A stretch of 64,000 nucleotides of DNA, from the NCBI RefSeq assembly GCF_014298075.1, contig NZ_CP060418.1, forward strand, positions 4,278,001-4,342,000. Direction: 5' to 3'. Positions 21,539 to 30,399 of the stretch are shown in pieces (the stretch's first letter is position 1; every line of letters starts with the position of its first letter). The DNA comes from Enterobacter sp. JUb54. GTDB lineage: Bacteria; Pseudomonadota; Gammaproteobacteria; Enterobacterales; Enterobacteriaceae. The translations under genes and the position numbers were made by a program. The notes below the pieces were generated by a model, which worked only from the letters and a program-made list of their open reading frames with translations, made no database searches and had not been told where the DNA came from.

Positions 21539-21573
21539 ATCGGACTGAATTTTGCGTCTTTACTCAGTCCGAT
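21539..21573 (-). terminator. Hairpin downstream of yhjD
   Basis: ATCGGACTGA (21539-21548) and TCAGTCCGAT (21564-21573) form a perfect 10-bp stem with a 15-base loop, 8 bp beyond the yhjD stop on the minus strand. A T-run is lacking. The rest of the 21311-21538 gap is AT-rich and should hold the yhjE promoter; I could not fix its -10 and -35 boxes. Confidence 0.5.
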
Positions 21574-21580
21574 GGCGGCG

Positions 21581-22612
21581 TTAATCGTGCGTTTTTCCCG
21601 GCATCCGGCGGTCGTCTTTGTACTCGGCGGTGGCAATCCAGGCCGCGCAGAACAGCGTCAGACGGGCGAAGAAATAGAAGAAGGCCATCAGCCCCAGTAC
21701 AGAGCCAAATGCCGCGCCGGACGGCGATTTCACGAGGGCCGGCAGCGTCCAGGTCATGATCATCTTGATGATCTCAAAGCCGATGGCAGCGATCAGGGTG
21801 CCGCGAATCAGCGCTTTACGCCGCGGACGGTGGCGCGGCAGACGCCAGAAGATCCAGAAAAACAGCAGATAGTTGGCGAAGATAGAAATGGCGAGACCGA
21901 TCAGCCGCCAGGCCGGTTTTAACCACTCGATATAATCGAGATACAGCGCCGAGATAATCATCTGCTGCGCCGAGCCGGCCACCGAGGTGATCGACAGGGT
22001 GACCACCAGCGCCACCAGCAGGCCAATCAGCGAGATAAAATCACGGAAGTATTTCACCCAAATTTTTTCCTGGTCCTGCGGCGTGCGCTCCCACACGTCG
22101 CGCGACTGGGCGCGAATGGCTTCACGCAGGTTGCCCATCCAGTTAATCCCGGAATACAGCGCCACCAGCAGACCCACCAGGCCGACGGCGGTACGCTGCT
22201 GCACGGCGGTATTAATGGTGTTTTTCAGGGTCGCTGCCAGGGTGGGATCGCTGACGTTGAGCAGGATCTTATCGAAAATATCCTGCAGCAGCGTCGGGTG
22301 CCAGGCCAGAACAAAACCGGCGGCGGCAAAGGAGACCATCAGAATGGGGATCATCGACAAGAACGAGAAGTAGGTGATGGCCGCGCCAAACTGGTTTCCC
22401 ATTCGGTCATTGAAGCGTTCGGCGGCACGCAGCAGGTGCGCAATAATCGGGTTGCGCTGCACTTTCTCGGCGGTCCCGGTTACGCTCTTCAACGCCTGAT
22501 TGGCCTTCTGCGCCACGGCAGAATCGTTGATAGCGGCCAGCTTACTTTTGCTTTTTTCTGGCGACTGGCCCGGCTCCTGGGGTGGGCGCTTACTGTCGTT
22601 TTCCGGTGTCAT
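21581..22612 (-). CDS. yhjD: YhjD, BrkB/YihY-family inner-membrane protein
   Basis: 343 residues (E. coli about 337). A charged, Lys/Pro-rich N-terminal cytoplasmic tail of about 60 residues precedes some six hydrophobic segments. Family motifs include the AAITYFSFLSMIP segment and SGINWMGNLREAIR. In E. coli, YhjD mutations are known to suppress Kdo deficiency, and it has been proposed to help move lipid IVA or other lipids across the inner membrane; the native role is unsettled. An ERIC element lies 41 bp upstream of its start. Confidence 0.9.
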   Translation of the reverse strand: MTPENDSKRPPQEPGQSPEKSKSKLAAINDSAVAQKANQALKSVTGTAEKVQRNPIIAHLLRAAERFNDRMGNQFGAAITYFSFLSMIPILMVSFAAAGFVLAWHPTLLQDIFDKILLNVSDPTLAATLKNTINTAVQQRTAVGLVGLLVALYSGINWMGNLREAIRAQSRDVWERTPQDQEKIWVKYFRDFISLIGLLVALVVTLSITSVAGSAQQMIISALYLDYIEWLKPAWRLIGLAISIFANYLLFFWIFWRLPRHRPRRKALIRGTLIAAIGFEIIKMIMTWTLPALVKSPSGAAFGSVLGLMAFFYFFARLTLFCAAWIATAEYKDDRRMPGKTHD

Positions 22613-22653
22613 TCGTTATTTCTTCCTTTTTTTACAACGAGGTTCTACAAAAT

Positions 22654-22779
22654 TATACCCTAAATAATTCGAGTTGCTTGTAGGCGGCAAGACCGTAACT
22701 CCCCAAGAGCTTACTCAAGTAAGTGACTGGGTGAACGGGAGCAGCCAACACCCAGGCAACTTGAAGTATGACGGGTATA
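22654..22779 (-). repeat. ERIC element (126 bp) upstream of yhjD
   Basis: Bounded by TATACCC and GGGTATA. It contains GAGCTTACTCAAGTAAGTGA, which continues into CTGGGTGAACGG (ERIC core), then CCAGGCAACTTGAAGTATG. Same length as the copy at 2564-2689 but inverted. It would lie in the yhjD leader or between the upstream LysR gene and yhjD on the same strand. Confidence 0.93.
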
Positions 22780-22856
22780 TATACGTAAAACCTGCGAGGG
22801 GCTTGCCTTGCACCCAATCCGGCACCGTCAGACCACTGCATAAAGCGCTGCGGCGC

Positions 22857-23756
22857 TTAATCGACGTACTCTTTCATGACGCCTCCCAGCCACTCCATAA
22901 ACAGATGCACCCGCCGGGAAAGGTTGCGGCGGTGAGGGTAGATGAGCGACACCTGCAGAGGCTCCGCGCGATACTGCGGCAGAATTTCAATCAGCTCGCC
23001 GGTGCGTAGCGTTTCACGCACGCCGGTGCGCGGAACCTGAATTATCCCCAGCCCTGCCAGGCAGGCGGCCTGATAGGTTTCGGTGCTGTTGACGGTGAGC
23101 ACCCCGCCGGTTTTCACCCAGCGGACCACGCCGTCACCCACCACTTCAAACCCCAGCGGCCGCGCGCCGGGGGTGCTCGCATAGTGGATCAGGGCATGAT
23201 CCGCCAGATCTTCAAGCGTGGTCGGGTAACCGAACCGGGATAAGTATTGCGGGCTGGCGCAGTTAATTTGCGTCAGCTTGCCCAGCGGACGGGCAACCAG
23301 GCCGGAATCTTTCAGCGTGCCGACGCGCACCACGCAATCAAAACCTTCGCGAATCACGTCCACCAGTCGGTCGCTGCTGCTGAGCTCCAGTTCAATCCCT
23401 GGATACTGCTGCAAAAACGCCGGCAGGCGCGGAATAATTAGTTTTTTGGCCACCCCAACCGGCATATCCACCCGCAGGCGGCCGCTGATGCTGGAGGGAT
23501 CGTGCTGAAACATGCCGTCCAGCTCGTCGAGATTACTCAGCAGGTCTTTGGCGCGTTCGTAGTAGACCATACCATCCTGCGTGAGCTGTACCCGGCGGGT
23601 GGTGCGGTGCAGCAGGCGGACGCCGAGGTGGTTTTCCAGCGCCTGAATCTGGCGCGAGACGCTGCCTTTCGGCAGGCTCAGGGTATCGGCGGCGCGGGAA
23701 AAACTCTCCAGTTCTGCCACCCGAATGAACAGCTGCATTGCGTGAATTTTATCCAT
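22857..23756 (-). CDS. LysR-family regulator, YhjC-like
   Basis: 299 residues. It has an N-terminal helix-turn-helix (MDKIHAMQLFIRVAELESFS...LPKGSVSRQIQALE) and a LysR substrate-binding domain. The N-terminus and several core blocks (CASPQYLSRFGYP, GLGIIQVPR, YRAEPL) match E. coli YhjC, which sits in the same neighbourhood, so it is probably the orthologue, though divergent. It is transcribed divergently from a short-chain dehydrogenase at 23876, its likely target. The 119-bp gap is AT-rich. Confidence 0.85.
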   Translation of the reverse strand: MDKIHAMQLFIRVAELESFSRAADTLSLPKGSVSRQIQALENHLGVRLLHRTTRRVQLTQDGMVYYERAKDLLSNLDELDGMFQHDPSSISGRLRVDMPVGVAKKLIIPRLPAFLQQYPGIELELSSSDRLVDVIREGFDCVVRVGTLKDSGLVARPLGKLTQINCASPQYLSRFGYPTTLEDLADHALIHYASTPGARPLGFEVVGDGVVRWVKTGGVLTVNSTETYQAACLAGLGIIQVPRTGVRETLRTGELIEILPQYRAEPLQVSLIYPHRRNLSRRVHLFMEWLGGVMKEYVD

Positions 23757-23875
23757 ACCGATACTCTATTGTTGTTCAGATTGAAACAGTAAAACGTAAT
23801 TTAGCGTATTTATTGATTTACTTGCAGCTAATAAGCTCTGTAACCAGACAAACGTAACCGAGAAGGGGTTTTCTG

Positions 23876-24634
23876 ATGACACAACGTATTGCTTTAGTGA
23901 CCGGTGGCAGCCGTGGACTGGGAAAAAATGCAGCGCTGAAGCTGGCGGCGAAGGGAACCGACATTATTCTCACTTACCACAGTAACCAGCAGGCTGCGCT
24001 GGAAGTGGTGCAGGAAATTGAACTAAAAGGAGTGAAAGCGGCAGCATTAGCGCTAAACGTCGGCGATACGGCGAGCTTCGAAGGCTTTGCGCAAAACGTG
24101 GCGGATGTGCTGAAGCAGCGCTGGCGGCGTGACACCTTTGATTATTTATTGAACAACGCTGGCGTGGGGTTGAACGTGCCCTTTGCTGAGACCAGCGAAG
24201 CGCAGTTTGATGAATTAATGAACATCCAGTTTAAAGGCCCGTTCTTTCTGACCCAGCGCCTGCTGCCGCTGATCGCGGATAAGGGTCGCATCCTCAATGT
24301 GTCGAGCGGGCTGGCTCGTTTTGCCCTGCCGGGCTTTTCCGCCTATGCGGCGATGAAAGGGGCGATGGAGGTGCTGACCCGCTATCAGGCGAAGGAGCTG
24401 GGGGCGCGCGGCATTTCGGTGAATATTATTGCTCCTGGCGCGATTGAGACCGATTTTGGCGGCGGCGCGGTGCGTGATAATGCGCAGCTTAATCAGCATA
24501 TTGCGGCGCAAACGGCCCTCGGACGGGTTGGTTTACCGGATGATATTGGCGATGCTATCGCTGCGCTGTTGAGCGATGACCTGGGATGGATGAACGCCCA
24601 GCGTGTGGAAGTCTCCGGCGGGATGTTCCTGTAA
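23876..24634 (+). CDS. Short-chain dehydrogenase/reductase (classical SDR)
   Basis: 252 residues. NAD(P) binding by TGGSRGLG (residues 9-16), NNAG in the middle, catalytic serine in VSSGLA, the YAAMK catalytic pair, and the IAPGAIETDF segment. Classical SDR oxidoreductase; the arginine after the glycine motif suggests NADPH preference. Substrate is unknown. GAGAAGGGG lies about 11 bases upstream of the ATG. Divergent from the YhjC-like regulator, suggesting regulation by it. Confidence 0.88.
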   Translation: MTQRIALVTGGSRGLGKNAALKLAAKGTDIILTYHSNQQAALEVVQEIELKGVKAAALALNVGDTASFEGFAQNVADVLKQRWRRDTFDYLLNNAGVGLNVPFAETSEAQFDELMNIQFKGPFFLTQRLLPLIADKGRILNVSSGLARFALPGFSAYAAMKGAMEVLTRYQAKELGARGISVNIIAPGAIETDFGGGAVRDNAQLNQHIAAQTALGRVGLPDDIGDAIAALLSDDLGWMNAQRVEVSGGMFL

Positions 24635-24678
24635 TCATCCAACGCCTCGCGTGGGATGCGGACGGCCAGGGCGGCCGT

Positions 24679-25215
24679 TCACTCCGGCGGGTGGTAATCG
24701 CGGCGCAGCAGGCCAAACAGCCAGTCATTGTGCCAGCGGCCGTTCAGCCAGTAGCATTCGCGCAGCTCGCCTTCCTGCAGGAAGCCCATCTTCTGGAGCA
24801 GGTTGCGAGAGGCGATGTTGCCGACGGTGACGGTGGCGGTCAGGCGCCGTATGCCGCCGGTGTGAAAGGCGAAATCGCAGAGCGCCCGCAGGGATTCATA
24901 GCCATAGCCACGACCCTGCGCGGTGGGGGTAAATAAAAAACCGACTTCCGCACAATCGCCCTCGAGGTGCCGGTAGCCGGTCAGACCCAGCGGTACGCCG
25001 GTTTCCAGATTGCGCACGACCAGACACAGCCACTGTTTTGCCCCTGGCGACCACGGCGGAATGCGTGAATCAAAGGCCTCTCGGATTTCTGACAGCGGGC
25101 GGGTATCGGCGATATAGAGCATCACCTGCGGGTCCCGCTGCAGAGTGAGAAAAAAAGACCAGTCTTCCAGCTTCAGCGGTGTGCAGTGCAGTCGTGGCGT
25201 AATCAGTTCGGTCAT
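24679..25215 (-). CDS. GNAT-family N-acetyltransferase (RimJ/RimL-like)
   Basis: 178 residues from ATG at 25215 (MTELITPRL), which has AGGA 9 bases upstream; the frame itself stays open 21 codons further. Acetyl-CoA-binding motif A is seen as PTAQGRGYGYES (Q/RxxGxG/A), followed by VTVGNIASRNLLQKMGF, typical of ribosomal-protein-type GNATs that act on peptide N-termini or small amines. Specific substrate is unknown. It lies 67 bp downstream of treF on the same strand and may be co-transcribed. Confidence 0.85.
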   Translation of the reverse strand: MTELITPRLHCTPLKLEDWSFFLTLQRDPQVMLYIADTRPLSEIREAFDSRIPPWSPGAKQWLCLVVRNLETGVPLGLTGYRHLEGDCAEVGFLFTPTAQGRGYGYESLRALCDFAFHTGGIRRLTATVTVGNIASRNLLQKMGFLQEGELRECYWLNGRWHNDWLFGLLRRDYHPPE

Positions 25216-25282
25216 ACAGCGATTCCTGCGAGGAGTTGTTGTATGACGATAACAGGACCGGAGCGGGCGGAATAGCACCTGG

Positions 25283-26935
25283 TTATAAGGGTTCGCCGTA
25301 AAGCCCGATCAGCCGACGCACCACGCCGTTGGTCCAGCCGAAGCCATCCTGCAACGGATATTCACCACCGCCACCGGCATGGGGAACGCTGCTGGCAATA
25401 TGGTATTTCTCAATCAGCTTGTGGTGCTGCTTGTAGAAGTGGTTCACCGTGTGCAGCCAGCTGTGGGCGATTTCGTCGCCGAGCGCGTCCTGGCCATACA
25501 TTTTAAAGCCCTGCACCGCCATCCATTGTAACGGCGCCCAGCCGTTGGGTTTATCCCACTGCTCACCGCTGTCGTACTCGGTGGCCATGATCCCGCCGGG
25601 GGTTAACAGGCGGGCGCGAACCGCCGCGGCGAGCCGGTTAGCCTGTTCGTGGGTCGCCATCCCGACATACAGCGCCACGATGCTGGCGGCGGAAAACAGC
25701 GCCAGCTGCTCACGTCGCCAGTCGTAGTCGCGGAAGCAGCCGCTCTCCTCATCCCACAGATAGCGGTTTACCGCGGCCCGACGCTCGCTGGCCTTGTGGC
25801 GAAAAGCGGTTTCCGCCTCCCGGTCGCCATTGAGCCCGCTCAGGTTGGCGATGGTGTTTTCCAGTTTGAACAGGAACGCGTTCAGATCGATGGGGATGAA
25901 CTGGGTGGTGCGAATACTCGCCAGCCGGGTCATCTCGCGCAGCCAGCGGCTGGAATAGTCCCACCCGGAGGCAGCACCGGCGCGCAGATCGCGATAGACC
26001 TCATTGGCCGGGCGCCCGGAGTGCCTTGCGGTTTCGACATCTTCTCGCCAGGATTCATCGCGCGGCGTATCCCGGTCGTCCCAGTAGCGGTTCAGCAGCG
26101 AGCCGTCCGGCATACGCACCACATGGCGATAGGCCTGGTTGGGGATTAACGAGTCGGCGCCGTCCATCCAGAACTGGTACTCCAGCTTCAGATGATCAAG
26201 GTAACGCCGCGCCCCGCGCACGCCATCTTCCTCAAACAGCTCCACCATCAGGGCAAAGACCGGCGGCTGCGAGCGGCTGAGATAGTAGGTGCGGTTGCCG
26301 TTGGGGATATGCCCGTAGGTCTCGATCATCCAGGCAAAGTTATCCGCCATGCATTTCAGCAGGTCCTCGCGGCCGCTTTCCGCCAGCCCCAGCATGGTGA
26401 AATAGGAGTCCCAGTAGTAGGTTTCGCTAAAGCGCCCGCCGGGCACGATATACGACTGCGGCAGCGCCAGCAGCGACGACCAGGGAATATGATCCTGCGG
26501 CTCGCGAGTGAGGAACGGCCAAAGGTGATCGATATGCTCTTTTAGCGATCGGTCTGGATCGGAGATGTAATCTTCCGCCCGATGATCCGGCAGCCAGAAA
26601 TGATCTTCGACGAACTGCCGCAGATCGAACTCCGGCATCCGCTTTTGCCGACGGTAGGCAATCAAAATATCCAGCGGATCCTGCCTGGGCGCACAGTCGG
26701 GGAAGGTTTTGCTGTCGGCAAAGATGCGCGAGCGCTGGACGTGGGTAAACAGCTCCAGATAACGGTCTGCGGGCGTCAGGGCATCCGAAGCCGGAAAGCC
26801 TTCAATGATCTCCGGCTCCGGTTCGGCATCGAACATTTCATCCAGTTTTAACTCATACGGATCGACGCCGTAGCGCAGTTCGTCTTCGATCGGCAGCGCG
26901 CTGCTATTATCGTTGCGTAATGTCTGGCTGGACAT
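25283..26935 (-). CDS. treF: TreF, cytoplasmic trehalase (GH37)
   Basis: 550 residues, E. coli TreF 549. It hydrolyses trehalose to two glucose units. Both trehalase signatures are present: [14 protein letters not shown] (165-178) and [10 protein letters not shown] (459-468), plus the glycine-rich [14 protein letters not shown] near the C-terminus. There is no signal peptide and an acidic N-terminal extension, as in cytoplasmic TreF and unlike periplasmic TreA. In E. coli treF is weakly induced by high osmolarity through sigma-S; no such promoter was identified here. Confidence 0.95.
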   Translation of the reverse strand: MSSQTLRNDNSSALPIEDELRYGVDPYELKLDEMFDAEPEPEIIEGFPASDALTPADRYLELFTHVQRSRIFADSKTFPDCAPRQDPLDILIAYRRQKRMPEFDLRQFVEDHFWLPDHRAEDYISDPDRSLKEHIDHLWPFLTREPQDHIPWSSLLALPQSYIVPGGRFSETYYWDSYFTMLGLAESGREDLLKCMADNFAWMIETYGHIPNGNRTYYLSRSQPPVFALMVELFEEDGVRGARRYLDHLKLEYQFWMDGADSLIPNQAYRHVVRMPDGSLLNRYWDDRDTPRDESWREDVETARHSGRPANEVYRDLRAGAASGWDYSSRWLREMTRLASIRTTQFIPIDLNAFLFKLENTIANLSGLNGDREAETAFRHKASERRAAVNRYLWDEESGCFRDYDWRREQLALFSAASIVALYVGMATHEQANRLAAAVRARLLTPGGIMATEYDSGEQWDKPNGWAPLQWMAVQGFKMYGQDALGDEIAHSWLHTVNHFYKQHHKLIEKYHIASSVPHAGGGGEYPLQDGFGWTNGVVRRLIGLYGEPL

Positions 26936-27113
26936 AGTGATACGGACCTCCGGATCGCGTCAGTTCAGGACGCCGGGCCTCTCCCGGCCTGATTAATAAG
27001 CGTAGTCATTCGCTTCGGTGTTCGGGAGAAAAACTGTGCGTCGTGTCACAGTTATCAGCGAGGGAAGAAAACGCTGTTTTTACAATGCTATGATTTTAAA
27101 CATAAAATGTTCT

Positions 27114-27157
27114 CAATGGCGCCGCCGTGAGCATCCGGCTGCGGCGCCATTGTTTTT
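27114..27157 (+). terminator. Strong 12-bp hairpin with plus-strand T-run between treF and the alcohol dehydrogenase gene
   Basis: CAATGGCGCCGC (27114-27125) and GCGGCGCCATTG (27141-27152) pair perfectly around a 15-base loop, followed on the plus strand by TTTTT. Both neighbouring genes are on the minus strand, so the T-run faces away from them. On the minus strand the stem lies about 43 bp after the alcohol dehydrogenase stop and could still mark its 3' end. Confidence 0.45.
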
Positions 27158-27194
27158 GCAACAAAATCTAATTATGGCGGATGGGATGGGGAAA

Positions 27195-28343
27195 TTACTC
27201 CCAGGCCGCCTCCAGCATTTCCAGCAGCTGCTCGCTATCGAGGCGTGCGGGATTGGCTTTCATTGATGAAGAGCTGCTGGCGGCCAGCGCCGCGGGTTCC
27301 AGGGCCTCGTGCGGCACCCCCAGATCGCGCAGATTCCCCAGCCCGGCGCGGCGGCTCCAGTCGCGCAGGCTGTCCCAGGCGGTCTCCGCCTCGATGTTCA
27401 GCCCGTCAGCCAGCCACTGCCGGACCTCGGCAAAGCGCCCGAGTATGGCAGGATCGCTAATCTGTGACTCATTGAGCGCGAGCCCGTAAGGCAGCAGGCT
27501 GCCGCAGAGTGCGCCGTGCGAGGCGGGGCTCAGGCCGCCCAACGGGCCAGCCAGCCCGTGAATCACGCCAAGCCCGGCATTGGCTAACGCCAGGCCACCG
27601 CACAGGCTGACCCAGGCCATCTCATCGCGGCTGTCCGGACACTCTCTTGCCATCAGCGTATTGAGCGCCCTGATCCCCCGTGGAATCGCCGCCCGGCACA
27701 GCGCATCGGTAAAGGGATTCGCCCGGGTGCACAGCCAGGGTTCGATAAGCTGGGTAATGGCGTCAAGGCCGGAACCGAGCGTTACCGAGCGCGGGGCGTT
27801 ATCGGTGAGTGCCGGGTCGACAATCGCCAGGTCCGGTAGCATGCGGTCATCGCGCAGGCTGACTTTGCGCTGCTGCTGGGTGACGTTAATCACCGCATTC
27901 TTCGTGACTTCCGCGCCGGTGCCGGCGGTGGTCGGGATCGCGACAAACGGCAGCGGCTGCGCTTCTAATTGCCGCCCGTTGCCCACGACTTCCAGATAAT
28001 CAATCACCGGCCCGGATGCCGGCACCAGTGCGGCAATGGCTTTCCCCGCGTCGATTACCGCACCGCCGCCGAGGCTGACCACCGCGCCGATGCCCTGTTC
28101 ACGCGCCAGACGTACCCCCTGTTCGATATCTTCCAGACACGGTTCGCGGGTGATAGACAGGGTGACAACGTGGATTTCCTGGGCATGGAGGGCGTCCAGT
28201 AAAAACTGCGCCCGCTGCGGGCTGGCGCCGTGGATCAGGAGGACCTGAGCGGTATGCTGCGCCAGCCAGGGGGCGGCGCTCCCGGCAAGACCGCGACCAA
28301 AACGGATATTGCCCGGCGTTAAAACGTTAAACGGAGTCAGCAT
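27195..28343 (-). CDS. Iron-containing alcohol dehydrogenase family protein
   Basis: 382 residues from ATG at 28343 (MLTPFNVLTPGN), which has AGGA 8 bases upstream; the frame extends seven codons further. Group III (Fe-type) dehydrogenase features: SLGGGAVIDAGKA for NAD(P), PTTAGTGAEVTKN, and metal-ligand histidines in VIHGLAGPLGG and ASHGALCG. The family includes YiaY, FucO and EutG; the substrate here is not identifiable. Divergent from the glutathione S-transferase gene at 28454, with a 10-bp perfect palindrome GAGACGTCTC (28425-28434) in the gap. Confidence 0.88.
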   Translation of the reverse strand: MLTPFNVLTPGNIRFGRGLAGSAAPWLAQHTAQVLLIHGASPQRAQFLLDALHAQEIHVVTLSITREPCLEDIEQGVRLAREQGIGAVVSLGGGAVIDAGKAIAALVPASGPVIDYLEVVGNGRQLEAQPLPFVAIPTTAGTGAEVTKNAVINVTQQQRKVSLRDDRMLPDLAIVDPALTDNAPRSVTLGSGLDAITQLIEPWLCTRANPFTDALCRAAIPRGIRALNTLMARECPDSRDEMAWVSLCGGLALANAGLGVIHGLAGPLGGLSPASHGALCGSLLPYGLALNESQISDPAILGRFAEVRQWLADGLNIEAETAWDSLRDWSRRAGLGNLRDLGVPHEALEPAALAASSSSSMKANPARLDSEQLLEMLEAAWE

Positions 28344-28453
28344 GGCGGGTTCCTGTGTCAGCAAAAAAGGCTGAAATCAACTATACACATTATCCGACAA
28401 GCTGCCTGTTAGAGTAGGGTGAAAGAGACGTCTCATCGCTAAAGGAATTCACA

Positions 28454-29077
28454 ATGCTAAGCATACTGGGCAAACGTACCTCAATTAACGTGCGTAAAGT
28501 GTTATGGACCTGCGAGGAAGCAGGGCTGGAATATCAGCAGGAGGATTACGGCAGCGGCTTCCAGCCGACCGACACGGCGGCGTTTCTCGCCCTCAACCCT
28601 AACGGTCTGGTGCCGGTGCTGCTGGATGACGATATGGTTCTGTGGGAGTCCAATAGCATCTGCCGGTATCTGGCGCGCAAAGCCGGACGGGAAGATCTGC
28701 TGCCCGTGGCGCCACGACAGGCAGCGGATGTTGAACGCTGGATGGACTGGCAGGCCACCGAGTTCAACAATGCCTGGCGCTATGCGTTTATGGGCCTGGT
28801 GCGCAAAGACCCGCGTTTTCAGGATCCGGTGGCGCTCAAAGAGAGCATTGCGGCGTGGACCCGCTGCGTACAGATCGTCGAGTCGCAGCTTCAGCACACC
28901 GGTGGCTGGGTCACGGGGGCGCATTTTACGCTAGCGGATATTGTGCTTGGCCTGTCGGTGCATCGCTGGAAAATGACCCCGTTTGCCCATCCGGAGATGC
29001 CGGCAGTGGAGCACTGGTATATGGCGCTGAACCAACGTCCGGCATTTATGCGTCATGGCAATAATGGTACGGCGTGA
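28454..29077 (+). CDS. Glutathione S-transferase family protein
   Basis: 207 residues. The N-terminal thioredoxin-like domain carries the conserved cis-proline segment NPNGLVPVLLDD and the glutathione gamma-Glu contact WESNSICRYLA. The C-terminal helical domain has the FTLADIVLGLSV N-capping region. The N-terminal RTSINVRKVLW suggests a serine- or asparagine-type active site as in beta/theta-like bacterial GSTs. AAAGGA precedes the ATG. Physiological substrate unknown; a detoxification role is inferred. Confidence 0.88.
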   Translation: MLSILGKRTSINVRKVLWTCEEAGLEYQQEDYGSGFQPTDTAAFLALNPNGLVPVLLDDDMVLWESNSICRYLARKAGREDLLPVAPRQAADVERWMDWQATEFNNAWRYAFMGLVRKDPRFQDPVALKESIAAWTRCVQIVESQLQHTGGWVTGAHFTLADIVLGLSVHRWKMTPFAHPEMPAVEHWYMALNQRPAFMRHGNNGTA

Positions 29078-29204
29078 TTATCCAGAATTGGATAAAAACG
29101 GCGATATTTTCAGCCTGTTCGCTTTGCAATGATCGTTGACAGCCGTTACGATCCAGGCCTCTTGGCTTCTCCCCATTGGTTTCAGTACGGCAGGAAGGTG
29201 TGGT

Positions 29205-30380
29205 TTGAACAGGCAGCTGAGCCCTGTGTTATTGGCGTCACTGCTGCTTGTAGGATGCTCCGGAACGCTCTCGCAAATGAGCGTTCCCTCTGATGCCACC
29301 ACGCTGGTTGCGCAAAACGGGCAACCGATGCCCGTCGATGCCTTCGTCACCCGCTATATGCAGCAAAAGCAGGTCAGCGGCGTGGTGGTGGCGATCATCC
29401 AGCATAATGGCCCGGCAGAGTTTCACTGCTATGGGGTAACCGACAGCAAAAACCAGTACCCGATCGCCCCGGACACGCTTTTTGCGCTGGGCTCTCTGAG
29501 TAAAGGAACCACCGCCGAGGTGATTACCTTGCTGGTGAACGAGGGTCGGCTGCACTGGGATGATACGCTGCTGACGTTGCTGCCGCCGGGCACGCCGCTG
29601 AGCAACGATGCTAAAAACATCACCCTGTTACAGCTGGTGACCCACACTTCCGGCCTGCCGCGCCAGCCGATGAACCTGCTGTCGCTGGAACATCTGCTGG
29701 CCTATCTGAGCGACGGCGAAAACTTCTACCATGAGCTGGATAGCGACAAGGTGCTGGGCTATCTGCGCACCTTTAACGCCCCCGCGAGTCGTGAACCCGA
29801 ATACTCCAATCTGGGCTACGCGATCCTCGGCTACATCCTCAACTATCAGACCGGTGAGTCGGTGGAAACCCTGGCGTCGCGGATGATTTTTCAGCCGCTG
29901 GCAATGCGCAATACCAGCTACGCGCCGCAGACGCTGCGCGGCTATCCGCAGCGGGCCCTTGGTCATGCGGGGGACCAGCCGAAGTTTAAATCTCGCGGCG
30001 CGCTGACCCCGGACTGGCAGTTCAGCAACAATATGGTGGGGGCGGCGAGCCTGTACAGCAACGCCCGCGACCTGATTGAATACGCCCGCGCCCATTTCTC
30101 GCCGACCCATCATGCTGCGTTGGATAAGGCTTTTGCCGACGTCAGCGTCGAGTACTATGCGCGGGAAAAAGAGGCGGCCAATATTGCCTGGGTGACCGAT
30201 ACCCTTGGCGAGCAGAAAATTACCTATCAGGTGGGGTATATCGGCGGCTATGCCAGCTATATCGGTTTCGATAAAGCGCATCAGAATGCGGTGGTGGTGC
30301 TGCAAAACAGCTTTAACTGGAGTAACTACATCGGCCACGCGATCCTGCAAAACCAGGAGCCGATAAAAAAAGCCCCGTGA
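29205..30380 (+). CDS. Serine hydrolase lipoprotein of the class C beta-lactamase/esterase family
   Basis: 391 residues from TTG at 29205, chosen because AGGAAGG lies upstream and the product then starts with a clean lipoprotein signal ending LLVGC (lipobox cysteine 18); an ATG at 29136 would add a non-signal-like extension. Penicillin-binding motifs: S97-L-S-K100 (SxxK) and Y200-S-N202. A KTG-like third motif is not clear; YIGGY near residue 348 may replace it. Such proteins are usually D-Ala-D-Ala peptidases or esterases rather than true beta-lactamases. The gor terminator hairpin overlaps its last codons. Confidence 0.82.
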   Translation: MNRQLSPVLLASLLLVGCSGTLSQMSVPSDATTLVAQNGQPMPVDAFVTRYMQQKQVSGVVVAIIQHNGPAEFHCYGVTDSKNQYPIAPDTLFALGSLSKGTTAEVITLLVNEGRLHWDDTLLTLLPPGTPLSNDAKNITLLQLVTHTSGLPRQPMNLLSLEHLLAYLSDGENFYHELDSDKVLGYLRTFNAPASREPEYSNLGYAILGYILNYQTGESVETLASRMIFQPLAMRNTSYAPQTLRGYPQRALGHAGDQPKFKSRGALTPDWQFSNNMVGAASLYSNARDLIEYARAHFSPTHHAALDKAFADVSVEYYAREKEAANIAWVTDTLGEQKITYQVGYIGGYASYIGFDKAHQNAVVVLQNSFNWSNYIGHAILQNQEPIKKAP

Positions 30381-30391
30381 GAACACGGGGC
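30365..30391 (-). terminator. Intrinsic terminator of gor, inside the 3' end of the convergent gene
   Basis: On the minus strand, GCCCCGTG and CACGGGGC form a perfect 8-bp stem with a TTCT loop followed by seven T. It begins 9 bp beyond the gor stop, and the T-run and first arm are coding sequence of the serine hydrolase (which ends PIKKAP). The same stem may also help end plus-strand transcription. Confidence 0.88.
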
Positions 30392-30399
30392 CGGGAGGA

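Noticed and set aside
29205-30380. AmpC-type resistance gene
   Set aside because: SxxK and YxN are present but no clear KTG motif, and it is a lipoprotein; esterase or peptidase is more likely.
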